Shown piece by piece: positions 52,332 through 60,674 of a DNA stretch of 64,000 nt. Origin of the DNA: Tepidamorphus sp. (GTDB lineage Bacteria > Pseudomonadota > Alphaproteobacteria > Rhizobiales > Tepidamorphaceae); contig JANQKY010000106.1 in the NCBI GenBank assembly GCA_028280885.1, positions 1-64,000 on the forward strand, in the 5' to 3' direction. The notes under the pieces were generated by a model. That model saw only the letters and a program-made list of their open reading frames with translations. It was not told the DNA's origin and searched no databases. The stretch's first letter is position 1. The number at the start of each line of letters is the position of its first letter. The position numbers were made by a program, and so were the translations under genes.

Positions 52332-53183
52332 TCACTGGTTTGGCGCTTTCCGCGATTGCGCCGAAAGGTCCGCGATGTCCTCAAGCAGGCCCTTTCGCGT
52401 CAGGAGGCCGGGAATGCCGCTCCAGTCGCCCTCGTAGCGGTTAAGGCGCGCGAAGACCAGGGTCTCCGGCCCCTTCTCGGCCCAGCCGACAAACCAGCCG
52501 ACGCCCGGTGCCCTGGCGCCGGCCTTCCGCTCGCTGTTGAGCCGGGCGGAGCCGGTCTTGCCGTAGACGGTCCAGCCGTCGCCGGCCGGATAGACCGGCA
52601 TCAGGCCGATCGTCTTCTTCGTTGCATCGGCCGAGATCGGCAGCCCGCCATCGCGCAGGCGGGCGAGGAAGGCAACCTGCTCCAGCGGCGAGATTTCCAG
52701 GGAGGAATCGATCCAGGAGTCCGTCAGGGCGTTGTCCCTGCCGTCATCGCCGGACAGGTCGGCATTGCCGTAGTCGAAGTCGCGCGCATAGGTCTCGAGC
52801 CGTTCCAGACCCAGATGCGGCGCCATCTGCTGGGAATACCACAGGACCGAGTAGCGCATCCAATGGGCGGGATCGGTCGGCTGGCGCCAGGTATCGCCGG
52901 CCCAGTCCGGATAGCCGTCCTTGAAGGGAAGCTCGGGCGTGTGCGCGTCGGTCAGGATGCCGGCGTCGAAGCCCATCGCCGCCAGCGCGACCTTGAAGGT
53001 CGAGGCCGGGGTGGCGCGGCCGGCGCAGTCGCCCTGCTGCAGCAATACGGTCCCGTTCGCGGCATCGGCGACGACGGTGCACACCGTCGCCTCGCCGGCC
53101 CGGGCGCCGGCGGCCAGGGCAAGCGCGGCGACGGCGAAGACGGCGCACCGCATGGCCCAAGCCGGATGTCGGCCGGTCATCAT
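52332..53183 (-). CDS. Class D beta-lactamase (OXA-like)
   Basis: 283 aa from ATG 53183; ATG 53216 and ATG 53180 are alternatives. After a signal peptide (AVFAVAALALAAGARA), active-site parts are PASTFKVALAAMGFD (S-x-x-K), SVLW, FDYGNADLSG (Y-G-N) and VYGKTGSARL (K-T-G), all class D hallmarks. GWFVGWAEKGPETLVFARL follows as usual. It should hydrolyse penicillins in the periplasm. It begins 33 bp after ilvB on the same strand, so it probably shares the attenuated ilv transcript. A 12-bp tandem repeat (52314-52337) covers its stop. Confidence 0.92.
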   Translation of the reverse strand: MMTGRHPAWAMRCAVFAVAALALAAGARAGEATVCTVVADAANGTVLLQQGDCAGRATPASTFKVALAAMGFDAGILTDAHTPELPFKDGYPDWAGDTWRQPTDPAHWMRYSVLWYSQQMAPHLGLERLETYARDFDYGNADLSGDDGRDNALTDSWIDSSLEISPLEQVAFLARLRDGGLPISADATKKTIGLMPVYPAGDGWTVYGKTGSARLNSERKAGARAPGVGWFVGWAEKGPETLVFARLNRYEGDWSGIPGLLTRKGLLEDIADLSAQSRKAPNQ

Positions 53184-53216
53184 CCCCGGTTTCCCCAATT
53201 GCACAGCCATCGCCAA

Positions 53217-54983
53217 TCAGACCAGGACCTTGCCTTCCTCGTCGATCGCCGTGGCGATGTCGTCGTCGTCGACTTCCGAGCCGAGCAGCATCTCGTTATG
53301 CGCCTTGCCGGACGGGATCATCGGGAAGCAGTTGGCCAGCGCCGCGACCCGGCAGTCGAAGATCACCGGCCGCTTCACCGCGATCATCTCCTCGATCGCG
53401 CCGTCCAGATCGCCGGGCTTGTCGCAGCGCAGGCCGACGGCGCCATAGGCCTCGGCGAGGCGGACGAAATCGGGCAGGGATTCGTTATAGGAATGGGAGA
53501 TGCGGTTGCCATGCAGCAATTGCTGCCACTGGCGCACCATGCCCATGTAGAGATTGTTCAGGATGAAGATCTTGACCGGCAATTCGTACTGAACCGCCGT
53601 CGATATCTCCTGCATGGTCATCAGGACGGAAGCATCGCCGGCGATATCGATGACGAGCGAGTCCGGATGGGCAAGCTGCACGCCGAGCGTCGCCGGCAGG
53701 CCGTAACCCATGGTGCCGAGCCCGCCAGAGGTCATCCAGCGGTTGGGCTCGTCGAAATGGAAGAACTGGGCAGCCCACATCTGGTGCTGGCCGACTTCGG
53801 TGGTGATGTAGGTGTCCTTGTCCCGCGTCAGGTCATAGAGCCGCTCGATTGCGTATTGCGGCATGATGATATCGTCATTGGGCCGGTATTTCAGGCAGTC
53901 GCGCGCCCGCCACGCCTCGATCGTCGCCCACCAGGCCTTCAGCGCCGGCTTGTCGGCCTGGGCCGCCGAGGACCGCCAGATGCGGATCATGTCCTCGAGC
54001 ACGTAGCCGACATCGCCGATGATCGGGATGTCGACCTTGACGTTCTTGTTGATCGAGGAGGGGTCGATATCGATGTGGATCTTCTTCGAATCCGGCGAGA
54101 AGGCGTCGAGCCGGCCGGTGATGCGATCGTCGAAGCGGGCGCCGATGCAGACCATGACGTCGCAATCATGCATCGCCATGTTGGCTTCGTAGGTGCCGTG
54201 CATCCCCAGCATCCCCAGCCACTGCTTGTCGGAAGCGGGAAAGGCGCCCAGGCCCATCAGCGTGGAGGTGACCGGATAGCCGGTCATGCGGGCAAGCTCG
54301 CGCAGCAACTGGCTTGCCTCGCGGCCGGAATTGATGACGCCGCCGCCGGTGTACAAGATCGGCCGCTTGGCGTTTGCCATCAGGTCGACGGCTTCGCGGA
54401 TCCGATCGAGATCGCCCTTCATCTGCGGCTTGTAGGAACGGTGCTCGATATTCTTCGGCCCGACATACGCACCCTCGGCGAACTGGATGTCCTTGGGGAT
54501 GTCGACGACGACGGGGCCGGGCCGGCCGGACTTGGCGACGTAAAACGCCTCGTGCAGGACGCGGGCGAGATCGTCGACGTCCTTGACCAGCCAGTTGTGT
54601 TTCGTACAGGGGCGGGTGATGCCGACCGTGTCGCATTCCTGGAAGGCGTCATTGCCGATCAGCGCGGTTGGCACCTGGCCGGAGATGCAGACCATCGGGA
54701 TGGAATCCATCATCGCGTCGGTCAGGCCGGTGACCGCGTTGGTGGCGCCCGGCCCCGAGGTGACCAGGACGACGCCGACCTTGTCGGTCGAGCGCGCATA
54801 GCCCTCGGCGGCGTGGGTCGCGCCCTGCTCGTGGCGCACGAGCACGTGCTGGATTTCGTCCTGCTGGAAGATCGCGTCATAGATCGGCAGCACGGCGCCG
54901 CCGGGATAGCCGAAGATGAATTCGACGCCCTGATCCTTCAGGGCCTTCAGGACGATTTCCGCGCCGGTCATCGGTTCGCTCAT
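53217..54983 (-). CDS. ilvB: Acetolactate synthase large (catalytic) subunit
   Basis: 588 aa. The activating Glu is in LVRHEQGATHAAEGYARSTDKVG, followed by VLVTSGPGATNAVTGLTDAMMDSIPMVCISGQVPTALIGNDAFQECD. The FAD site lies in the central domain. The ThDP motif is VIDIAGDASVLMTMQEISTAVQYELPVKIFILNN. It joins two pyruvates, or pyruvate and 2-oxobutyrate, in valine, leucine and isoleucine synthesis. ATG 54983 has GGAGGAGC upstream. The leader 55043-55171 is an attenuator with a branched-chain-rich peptide. Confidence 0.97.
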   Translation of the reverse strand: MSEPMTGAEIVLKALKDQGVEFIFGYPGGAVLPIYDAIFQQDEIQHVLVRHEQGATHAAEGYARSTDKVGVVLVTSGPGATNAVTGLTDAMMDSIPMVCISGQVPTALIGNDAFQECDTVGITRPCTKHNWLVKDVDDLARVLHEAFYVAKSGRPGPVVVDIPKDIQFAEGAYVGPKNIEHRSYKPQMKGDLDRIREAVDLMANAKRPILYTGGGVINSGREASQLLRELARMTGYPVTSTLMGLGAFPASDKQWLGMLGMHGTYEANMAMHDCDVMVCIGARFDDRITGRLDAFSPDSKKIHIDIDPSSINKNVKVDIPIIGDVGYVLEDMIRIWRSSAAQADKPALKAWWATIEAWRARDCLKYRPNDDIIMPQYAIERLYDLTRDKDTYITTEVGQHQMWAAQFFHFDEPNRWMTSGGLGTMGYGLPATLGVQLAHPDSLVIDIAGDASVLMTMQEISTAVQYELPVKIFILNNLYMGMVRQWQQLLHGNRISHSYNESLPDFVRLAEAYGAVGLRCDKPGDLDGAIEEMIAVKRPVIFDCRVAALANCFPMIPSGKAHNEMLLGSEVDDDDIATAIDEEGKVLV

Positions 54984-55040
54984 GACGGCTGCTCCTCCAG
55001 TTTCCTTGCGGTCGTGAACGGCCGGACTGCCGTTCAGGCA

Positions 55041-55064
55041 TTAAAAAAGGCCCTTCCGGGCCTT
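55041..55064 (-). terminator. Attenuator terminator of the ilvB leader
   Basis: On the minus strand, AAGGCCC-GGAA-GGGCCTT, then TTTT and AAT: a 7-bp stem and a U-run 60 bp before the ilvB ATG. Its position between leader peptide and ilvB marks it as an attenuator. Confidence 0.8.
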
Positions 55065-55092
55065 GCATGCGCGCCTTCATTCGCGACGGTGT

Positions 55093-55146
55093 TCAACCCG
55101 TCACGCTTCCGGCGCGCCTTCCTACGATAAGAACGGTCCCCGACAT
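55093..55146 (-). CDS. ilvB leader peptide (attenuation)
   Basis: 17 codons: MSGTVLIVGRRAGSVTG, then TGA. The run Val-Leu-Ile-Val at residues 5-8 contains all three products of the pathway. GGAG lies seven bases before the ATG. Ribosome stalling at these codons when branched-chain aminoacyl-tRNA is scarce would free an alternative fold: GGCGCGCC near 55107-55116 and GGCGCGC near 55068-55076 can pair, and the second segment adjoins the terminator stem. The mechanism is inferred from enterobacterial ilv attenuators. Confidence 0.75.
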   Translation of the reverse strand: MSGTVLIVGRRAGSVTG

Positions 55147-55177
55147 CGGGATCTCCGATTGCTTCGATTTGGCGGGG

Positions 55178-55206
55178 ACAGTAGGCGCAGGCGAGGGGGG
55201 CGTCAA
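55178..55206 (-). promoter_or_regulatory. Promoter of the ilvB leader operon
   Basis: TTGACG (55201-55206), a 17-bp spacer and TACTGT (55178-55183) on the minus strand; transcription would start near 55171, 25 bases before the leader-peptide ATG. Confidence 0.75.
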
Positions 55207-55256
55207 GGGGATGGTGGGCGATTTTGGAGGTATTGGGACGGGAAGGCGATCTACGA

Positions 55257-55376
55257 CCTCTCGTTCGTCATCCCGGAATTTGCATCAGCAAATATCCGGG
55301 ATCGGGGAGCCCCTGATCTTTCGATAGCGCGGGGGCTCTCCGATCCCGGCTCTTCGGCCGGGATGACGAGGGCAGG
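55257..55376. repeat. Dispersed palindromic repeat, family A, copy 3
   Basis: Ends TCGTCATCCCGGA and CCGGGATGACGAGGG pair; internal hairpins include CCGGAATTTGCATCAGCAAATATCCGG and CCCGGCTCTTCGGCCGGG in parts. Related to 8644-8783 and 25632-25784. Lies upstream of the ilvB promoter. Confidence 0.75.
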
Positions 55377-55419
55377 GGGGGCGGGATGGCGGTGTAGGGA
55401 ATCCCGGACGACAGGTGCT

Positions 55420-55910
55420 ACTGTCCGGTTTAGCGGGGAGGGGGCCTTTTGTTTTCGGCTTGGCCACACACTCAGGCGTCATTCCCGGACTTGTTCCGGG
55501 ATCCATGAACACCTTCGCTGGCATCTGTGTTCATGGATTGCCGGGACAAGCCCACTGCTGTCCGGTTCAGCGGGGGCGGGGCCTTGGTTTTCAGCCCGGC
55601 CACCCCCTCGGCTGTCATCCTCGGACTTGTTCCGAGGATCCATGAACACCGCCGTCAGAATGAGCGCCAGCGACTGTGTTCATGGATTGCCGGGACAAGC
55701 CCGGCAATGACACCCCGGGGGACAAGCCCGGCAATGACAGCGGAGGGTGAGTGGCCGGTGACATCAGACACCGCGTCCGTCGAGGCAAACAGAGTTGATG
55801 ACGTCCGAATTGGCGTATGGGACGTTTGTGTTCAGCGACCGTCGTTTGCCGAAAATCATGTCCGACAAACGGTTAATCGACCTCACCAAGATTGAACCGG
55901 ACAGCAGTGG
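55420..55910. repeat. Dispersed repeat family B, two tandem copies plus inverted end
   Basis: Copy 2 runs from CTACTGTCCGGTTTAGCGGGG (about 55420) to GGGACAAGCCC (55552), cut short. Copy 3 starts CCACTGCTGTCCGGTTCA (55552-55569) and runs through two copies of GACAAGCCCGGCAATGACA to about 55745. At 55893-55910 the exact complement of 55552-55569 appears, an 18-bp perfect inverted repeat enclosing 359 bp, which looks like the ends of a small mobile unit. No gene was recognised in 55207-56017. Confidence 0.65.
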
Positions 55911-56017
55911 ACGACAGGGGCCGGGATTGCGGAATAGGCGGCGGTCTGGACGGCGACGGCGCTAGAACCGGACGCCCGTCAATTGCCCGAGTCCGGGGCA
56001 CATCCTAGAGTGAAACA

Positions 56018-56668
56018 ATGGCGCGCACCCTGGAAACCGAACTCTACCCACCGATAAAGGCGTTTCTCATCGGGCAAGGCTACGAGGTAAAGGCGGAGGT
56101 CGGGGCCGCCGACATTGTCGCCTGCCGTGATGACGCGGAGCCGGTGATTGTCGAACTGAAGACCGGGTTCTCGTTGAGCCTGTTCCATCAGGCGATCGAA
56201 CGCCTGTCGGTCACGGACGCGGTCTATGTCGCGGTCGCGCGCGGGCCCGGGCGACGATTTCAGCAGGCCCTCAGGAAGAACGCAAAGCTTGCCCGGCGCC
56301 TGGGGCTCGGCCTGATGACGGTCCGGCTATCGGACGGACTGGTCGAGGTGCATCTCGATCCCGGACCTTATGCGCCGCGCAAGCAGAAGCAGCGCAAGGA
56401 CAGGCTGTTGCGTGAATTTGCCCGCCGCGTTGGCGATCCGAATACCGGCGGATCGACGCGGGTGAGGCTGGTGACGGCCTATCGTCAGGATGCTATCCGC
56501 TGTGCCGACTATCTGCGGGAGAACGGGCCGAGCCGCGGGGCGGAGGTCGCGAAAGCGACCGGAGTGGACCGCGCCACGCGCATGATGGCTGACGATCACT
56601 ATGGGTGGTTCGAGCGCGTCGGGCGCGGCGTTTATACGCTGAGCCCCAAAGGCCGAGCGGACAGTTGA
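56018..56668 (+). CDS. DUF2161 family protein (PD-(D/E)XK-like)
   Basis: 216 aa. The N-terminal part LETELYPPIKAFLIGQGYEVKAEVGAADIVACRDDAEPVIVELKTGFSLSLFHQAIER reads like a PD-(D/E)XK nuclease core: E near residue 6, D32 (ADIVA) and E46-x-K48 (VELKTG). The C-terminal 65 residues (YRQDAIRCADYLRENGPSRGAEVAKATGVDRATRMMADDHYGWFERVGRGVYTLSPKG) form a winged-helix-like part. DUF2161 proteins of alphaproteobacteria have no proven function. Convergent with folK. Confidence 0.87.
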   Translation: MARTLETELYPPIKAFLIGQGYEVKAEVGAADIVACRDDAEPVIVELKTGFSLSLFHQAIERLSVTDAVYVAVARGPGRRFQQALRKNAKLARRLGLGLMTVRLSDGLVEVHLDPGPYAPRKQKQRKDRLLREFARRVGDPNTGGSTRVRLVTAYRQDAIRCADYLRENGPSRGAEVAKATGVDRATRMMADDHYGWFERVGRGVYTLSPKGRADS

Positions 56669-56685
56669 GTGCGGGGGCCTACCGC

Positions 56686-57180
56686 CTAGTCCGGGCTCCA
56701 AGGCTCCCGAATGATTTCCATCTCATCGGCAGCAAACCGCGCCGCTTCCGCGCCCACCCGTTTCCCCGATAACACCAGATCCGGCCTGATCTCAGCCAGC
56801 GGGATCAGCACGAAGCCCCGGTTGAACAGCTCCTTGTGCGGGATCGCCAGGTCCGGTTCGGCGATCTCGTCTTCGCCGTAATAGAGGATGTCGATGTCGA
56901 TGACGCGCGGGCCCCAGCGGAAGGTCCGGCGGCGGCCGATCTCGGTCTCGATCCGCTTGCAGAGCTTGAGCAATCGGTCCGGCGACAAATCCGTCCGCCC
57001 GGTCGCGCAGGCATTGACGAACCAGTCCTGGTCCTCGTGCCCCCAGGGCGCGGTGCGGTAGAAGGATGAGCAGGCGGAAAAGTCGATCCCTTCATCCTCG
57101 AACAGCAGCTCCAGCGCCCGGGTCAGGTGGCCCGCCTTGTCGCCGATATTGCTGCCGAGGCTGAAACCGACTTCCTTCAT
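56686..57180 (-). CDS. folK: 6-hydroxymethyl-dihydropterin pyrophosphokinase
   Basis: 164 aa. GFSLGSNIGDKAGHLTRALELLF is the N-terminal HPPK motif; SSFYRTAPWGHEDQDWFVNACATGRTDLSPDRLLKLCKRIETEIGRRRTFRWGPRVIDIDILYYGEDEIAEPDLAIPHKELFNRGFVLIPL contains the pterin and ATP sites (R-W-G-P-R-x-I-D-x-D). It activates the pterin for FolP. ATGA overlap with folB (57177-57180). Confidence 0.96.
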   Translation of the reverse strand: MKEVGFSLGSNIGDKAGHLTRALELLFEDEGIDFSACSSFYRTAPWGHEDQDWFVNACATGRTDLSPDRLLKLCKRIETEIGRRRTFRWGPRVIDIDILYYGEDEIAEPDLAIPHKELFNRGFVLIPLAEIRPDLVLSGKRVGAEAARFAADEMEIIREPWSPD

Positions 57181-57557
57181 TCCGGCCGCTCCCGGTGGAT
57201 CGAAATGCCGGCGTGGTCGAACACGCCGGGGATCGGGGCGGACGGCTTGCGGATCTCGATGGTGACCGCGATCAGGCTGTCGAACGCCTGGAACAGGCGG
57301 GCGGCGATCCTTTCGGCGAGCGTCTCGATCAGTTTGCAGCGCGCGCCCTCGACGACCTCGCGGACGATTGCATAGGCAACGCCATAGTCGATCGTGCGGG
57401 TGACGTCGTCGGCTTCGCCGGCGGCCTTCAGGTCGACATGGAAATCCAGGTCGATCTCGAAGCGGTGGCCGAGCGTTTCCTCCTCGTCGAACAGGCCGTG
57501 CCGGCCGAACAGCACGATGCCGCGCAGAAAGACCCGATCGTTGGCATTAAACGGCAT
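57177..57557 (-). CDS. folB: Dihydroneopterin aldolase
   Basis: 126 aa from ATG 57557. DRVFLRGIVLFGRHGLFDEEETLGHRFEIDLDFHVDL has the FolB pattern G-x-H-G and the catalytic region; TRTIDYGVAYAIVREVVEGARCKLIETLAERIAARLF follows. It makes 6-hydroxymethyl-dihydropterin for FolK. Its start overlaps the 3' end of folP by 11 bp. Confidence 0.95.
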   Translation of the reverse strand: MPFNANDRVFLRGIVLFGRHGLFDEEETLGHRFEIDLDFHVDLKAAGEADDVTRTIDYGVAYAIVREVVEGARCKLIETLAERIAARLFQAFDSLIAVTIEIRKPSAPIPGVFDHAGISIHRERPE

Positions 57558-58353
57558 CAAGCGCCTCGATGATCCGGATCGCGTCGAGATGGGCGGCGAC
57601 ATCGTGGACGCGGAGTATGTCGATATGGTCGCGGATCGCCCAGGCGTTCATCGCGATCGTGCCGGCCAGGCGTTTTTCGACCGGGCGTCCGGTGATCATG
57701 CCGATCGACGACTTGCGCGACACGCCGAGCATGACGCGGAAGCCCAGGGCGCGCAGGTCGGGAAGGCGCTTCACCGCGATCAGGTTCTGTTCCAGCGTCT
57801 TGCCGAAGCCGATGCCCGGATCGAGGATCAGCTTGTCGTCCGGGATGCCGGCGGCGCGGGCGATGCCGATCGTTTTCTCGAAGAAGCAGCGCATGTCGTC
57901 GAAGATGTCGATCGCCGCATCGACGTCGTCGCGATTGTGCATGGCGACCACCTCGACCCCGGTCTCGGCGGCAAGCGGGGCAAGGCCGTCGTCGCGCTGC
58001 AGGCCCCAGACGTCGTTGAGGATCGAGGCGCCCGCCTCGATCGCCGCCCGCGCCACCACGCTCTTGCGGGTGTCGATGGAGATCGGCAGGTCGATTTCGG
58101 CGGCGACCTCGCGGATCGGCGCGATGACGCGGGCAAGCTCGGTGCCCGGATCGACCGGCGTGTAGCCCGGCCTCGTCGACTCGCCGCCGACATCGATGAT
58201 ATCGGCGCCCTCGGCCGCCATCCGCCGGGCCTGGGCAAGCGCGCGATCGAGCAGGTTGAACTTGCCGCCGTCGGAGAACGAATCCGGCGTGACGTTGAGA
58301 ATGCCCATGATCCGGGTGCGTTTCGCGCCCGTCTCGCCATGCGCTGGGGACAT
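57547..58353 (-). CDS. folP: Dihydropteroate synthase
   Basis: 268 aa if started at ATG 58353 (MSPAHGE); the frame is open to 58473, and the start is uncertain. RTRIMGILNVTPDSFSDGGKFNLLDRALAQARRMAAEGADIIDVGGESTRPGYTPVD is the family signature with pterin and pABA loops, followed by ISIDTRKSVVARAAIEAGASILNDVWG and DKLILDPGIGFGKTLEQN. It is the sulfonamide target. folP-folB-folK form a tight minus-strand operon, divergent from ilvC. Confidence 0.94.
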   Translation of the reverse strand: MSPAHGETGAKRTRIMGILNVTPDSFSDGGKFNLLDRALAQARRMAAEGADIIDVGGESTRPGYTPVDPGTELARVIAPIREVAAEIDLPISIDTRKSVVARAAIEAGASILNDVWGLQRDDGLAPLAAETGVEVVAMHNRDDVDAAIDIFDDMRCFFEKTIGIARAAGIPDDKLILDPGIGFGKTLEQNLIAVKRLPDLRALGFRVMLGVSRKSSIGMITGRPVEKRLAGTIAMNAWAIRDHIDILRVHDVAAHLDAIRIIEALDAV

Positions 58354-58514
58354 GGCTTGCGGGGAAACGCGCGGCTTTGTGACGGTTTTATCTTCCAACT
58401 TTCGGCCCACGACGCTACAAACCGCCCCGATCCACATCGGGGACGACAACCGGGGACGGACCGTCCCCACCAATCAAGCGCCATTCACACGGATTCCCAA
58501 GGAGAAGCAATCCC

Positions 58515-59534
58515 ATGCGCGTCTACTATGATCGAGATGCCGACCTTAACCTGATCAAGGGCAAGAAGGTCGCCGTCATCGGGTATGGCAGTCAGGGCCA
58601 TGCCCACACGCTGAACCTCAGGGATTCGGGCGTCACCGAGCTCTGCGTCGCGCTGCGGCCGGGCTCGGCGTCGGCCAAGAAGGCGGAAGCGGAGGGCATC
58701 GCGGTGAAGTCGGTCGCCGAGGCCGCAGCCTGGGCCGATCTGATGATGATGTGCACGCCGGACGAATTGCAGGCCGACATCTGGGACGATCACATCCGCG
58801 ACAATATCCGCGACGGCGCGGCGATCGCCTTCGCGCATGGCCTCAACGTCCATTTCAACCTGATCGAGGCGCAGTCGACCATCGACGTCGTGATGATCGC
58901 GCCGAAGGGGCCGGGCCACACCGTGCGGTCGGAATATGCCCGCGGCGGCGGCGTGCCCTGCCTGATGGCGATCGCCCAGGACGCCTCCGGCAACGCCCAC
59001 GACCTCTGCCTGTCCTATGCGTCGGCCATCGGCGGCGGCCGGTCGGGCATCATCGAGACGACCTTCAAGGAAGAGTGCGAGACCGATCTGTTCGGCGAGC
59101 AGGTCGTCTTGTGCGGCGGCCTTGTCGAGCTGATCCGGGCCGGCTACGAGACGCTGACCGAGGCCGGCTACGCACCGGAAATGGCCTATTTCGAGTGCCT
59201 GCACGAGGTCAAGCTGATCGTTGACCTGATCTACGAGGGCGGCATCGCCAACATGAACTACTCGATCTCCAACACCGCCGAGTTCGGCGAATACGAGACC
59301 GGCCCGCGCATCATCACCGACGAGACCCGCGCGGAGATGAGGCGCGTTCTCAAGGACATCCAGACCGGCGCCTTCACCACCGAGTGGATCCGCGAGTGCA
59401 AGGCCGGCCAGCCGAAATTCAAGGCGACCCGCCGCATGAACGATGCCCATCCGATCGAGGATGTCGGCGAGAAGCTGCGCGGCATGATGCCGTGGATCAA
59501 GGCGAACCAGCTCGTCGACAAGGACAAGAACTGA
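58515..59534 (+). CDS. ilvC: Ketol-acid reductoisomerase (NADP+)
   Basis: 339 aa, class I length. VAVIGYGSQGHAHTLNLRDSGV is the dinucleotide site; the domain end ETDLFGEQVVLCGGLVELIRAGYETLTEAGYAPEMAYFECLHEVKLIVDLIYEGGIANMNYSISNTAEFGEY carries the Mg-binding acids. It converts acetolactate to dihydroxyisovalerate. GGAGAAGC lies before the ATG. Upstream, GGGGACGG-A-CCGTCCCC (58452-58468) is a perfect palindrome of unknown role. A terminator follows at 59571. Confidence 0.97.
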   Translation: MRVYYDRDADLNLIKGKKVAVIGYGSQGHAHTLNLRDSGVTELCVALRPGSASAKKAEAEGIAVKSVAEAAAWADLMMMCTPDELQADIWDDHIRDNIRDGAAIAFAHGLNVHFNLIEAQSTIDVVMIAPKGPGHTVRSEYARGGGVPCLMAIAQDASGNAHDLCLSYASAIGGGRSGIIETTFKEECETDLFGEQVVLCGGLVELIRAGYETLTEAGYAPEMAYFECLHEVKLIVDLIYEGGIANMNYSISNTAEFGEYETGPRIITDETRAEMRRVLKDIQTGAFTTEWIRECKAGQPKFKATRRMNDAHPIEDVGEKLRGMMPWIKANQLVDKDKN

Positions 59535-59570
59535 AGCGGCGTTAGCTGCCTTTCACCTGGATTGTATTCC

Positions 59571-59601
59571 GGCGGCGGGCCATCGGCCTGCCGCCTTTTT
59601 T
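59571..59601 (+). terminator. Rho-independent terminator after ilvC
   Basis: GGCGGCGGGC, loop region CATCGG, CCTGCCGCC, then six T (59596-59601). Confidence 0.85.
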
Positions 59602-59723
59602 GCGTTGTGCTTCCCGGCGGAAGGCCGGGATATCTCGATGCTACGCTGAATGAAGAACATTGAATTTCACGGGGAATGCAATCTATAATTGCGGTATTCT
59701 GATAGTGATTTTAGGAGAATACG

Positions 59724-60674
59724 ATGCCGCAAATGTTGAGAAACAGAAGATTCCGCTCCCGCTCGGACGGTCGCGCACTGAGCACCGGATGGCTTCCGCC
59801 CATGATCGACCCCCGCGACTACTCGGTGAAACACCCGAAGATGGCGGCGGTTGTCAATAAGCTGAGTGGTAATTTCGAGAAACGCCGCAGGAAGAAGTTC
59901 AACGCCCCGACGGACAACATCGATCTGCGGATCTGGTGCAGTCCGATCGAGGATCAACTTCAAATCGGGTCGTGCACGGCCCATTCCGCCATGAGTATCG
60001 TCGAGTATTTCCAAATCCGCACCTTCGGAAAACACATCGATGGCTCGCGGTTGTTCGTCTACAAAACGACCCGCAATCTGATGGGCGTCACCGGGGATAC
60101 CGGGGCATGGCTGCGCAACGCCATGGGAGCGCTTGCGACCTGCGGCGTGCCGAACGAGCGCTTCTGGCAATATACCGACGATCCGGTTGGCTTTGACGAG
60201 GAGCCGCCGTCTTTCGTCTACGCGGTCGCGGACAACTTCGAGGCACTTCAATATTTCTGCCATGATCCGCTCTACGCGTCCGTGAAGCCGAAGGACGTTC
60301 TGTCAAGTGTCCGCCAGTTCCTCGCCGCCGGCGTGCCGTCGATGTTCGGCTTCTGGGGGTACGGGTCATTCGACTATGGCGATCAACCCGGACACATCCC
60401 GATGCCGTCGGCAGCCGAAATGGCGCAGGGGCCGAACTGGGGGCACGCGGTCGCCGCCGTGGGTTATGACGACAAGTACAAGATCACCAACACGCTCACC
60501 AACCAGACCAGCAAAGGAGCCTTGCTGATCCGCAATTCCTGGGGCGAAAGCTGGGGCGATTGGGGCTATGGCTGGATACCGTATGACTATGTCATGAACA
60601 GCATTGCGCTGGATTTCTGGTCGCTGATCTCGATGGATTGGGTCGATACAGATCAGTTTTTCGACGATCCGTGA
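59724..60674 (+). CDS. C1-family (papain-like) cysteine protease, no signal peptide
   Basis: 316 aa. The papain-like tetrad is present: Gln78 and Cys84 in IEDQLQIGSCTAHSAM (spacing of six as in papain), His241 in PNWGHAVAAVGYDD and Asn271 in LLIRNSWGESWGDWGYGWIPYDY. The first 60 residues are basic and unlike a signal peptide or a typical propeptide, so the protein seems cytoplasmic or is exported by another route. AGGAGAAT lies before the ATG. Lower GC upstream and isolation between ilvC and a hairpin-array repeat suggest acquisition. Role unknown. Confidence 0.85.
   Translation: MPQMLRNRRFRSRSDGRALSTGWLPPMIDPRDYSVKHPKMAAVVNKLSGNFEKRRRKKFNAPTDNIDLRIWCSPIEDQLQIGSCTAHSAMSIVEYFQIRTFGKHIDGSRLFVYKTTRNLMGVTGDTGAWLRNAMGALATCGVPNERFWQYTDDPVGFDEEPPSFVYAVADNFEALQYFCHDPLYASVKPKDVLSSVRQFLAAGVPSMFGFWGYGSFDYGDQPGHIPMPSAAEMAQGPNWGHAVAAVGYDDKYKITNTLTNQTSKGALLIRNSWGESWGDWGYGWIPYDYVMNSIALDFWSLISMDWVDTDQFFDDP

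Noticed and set aside
51609..55130. 1,173-codon open frame on the plus strand
   Set aside because: It is antisense to ilvN, GST, beta-lactamase and ilvB, all with clear families; its composition (His, Arg, Gly, Asp rich) is typical of a high-GC shadow frame.
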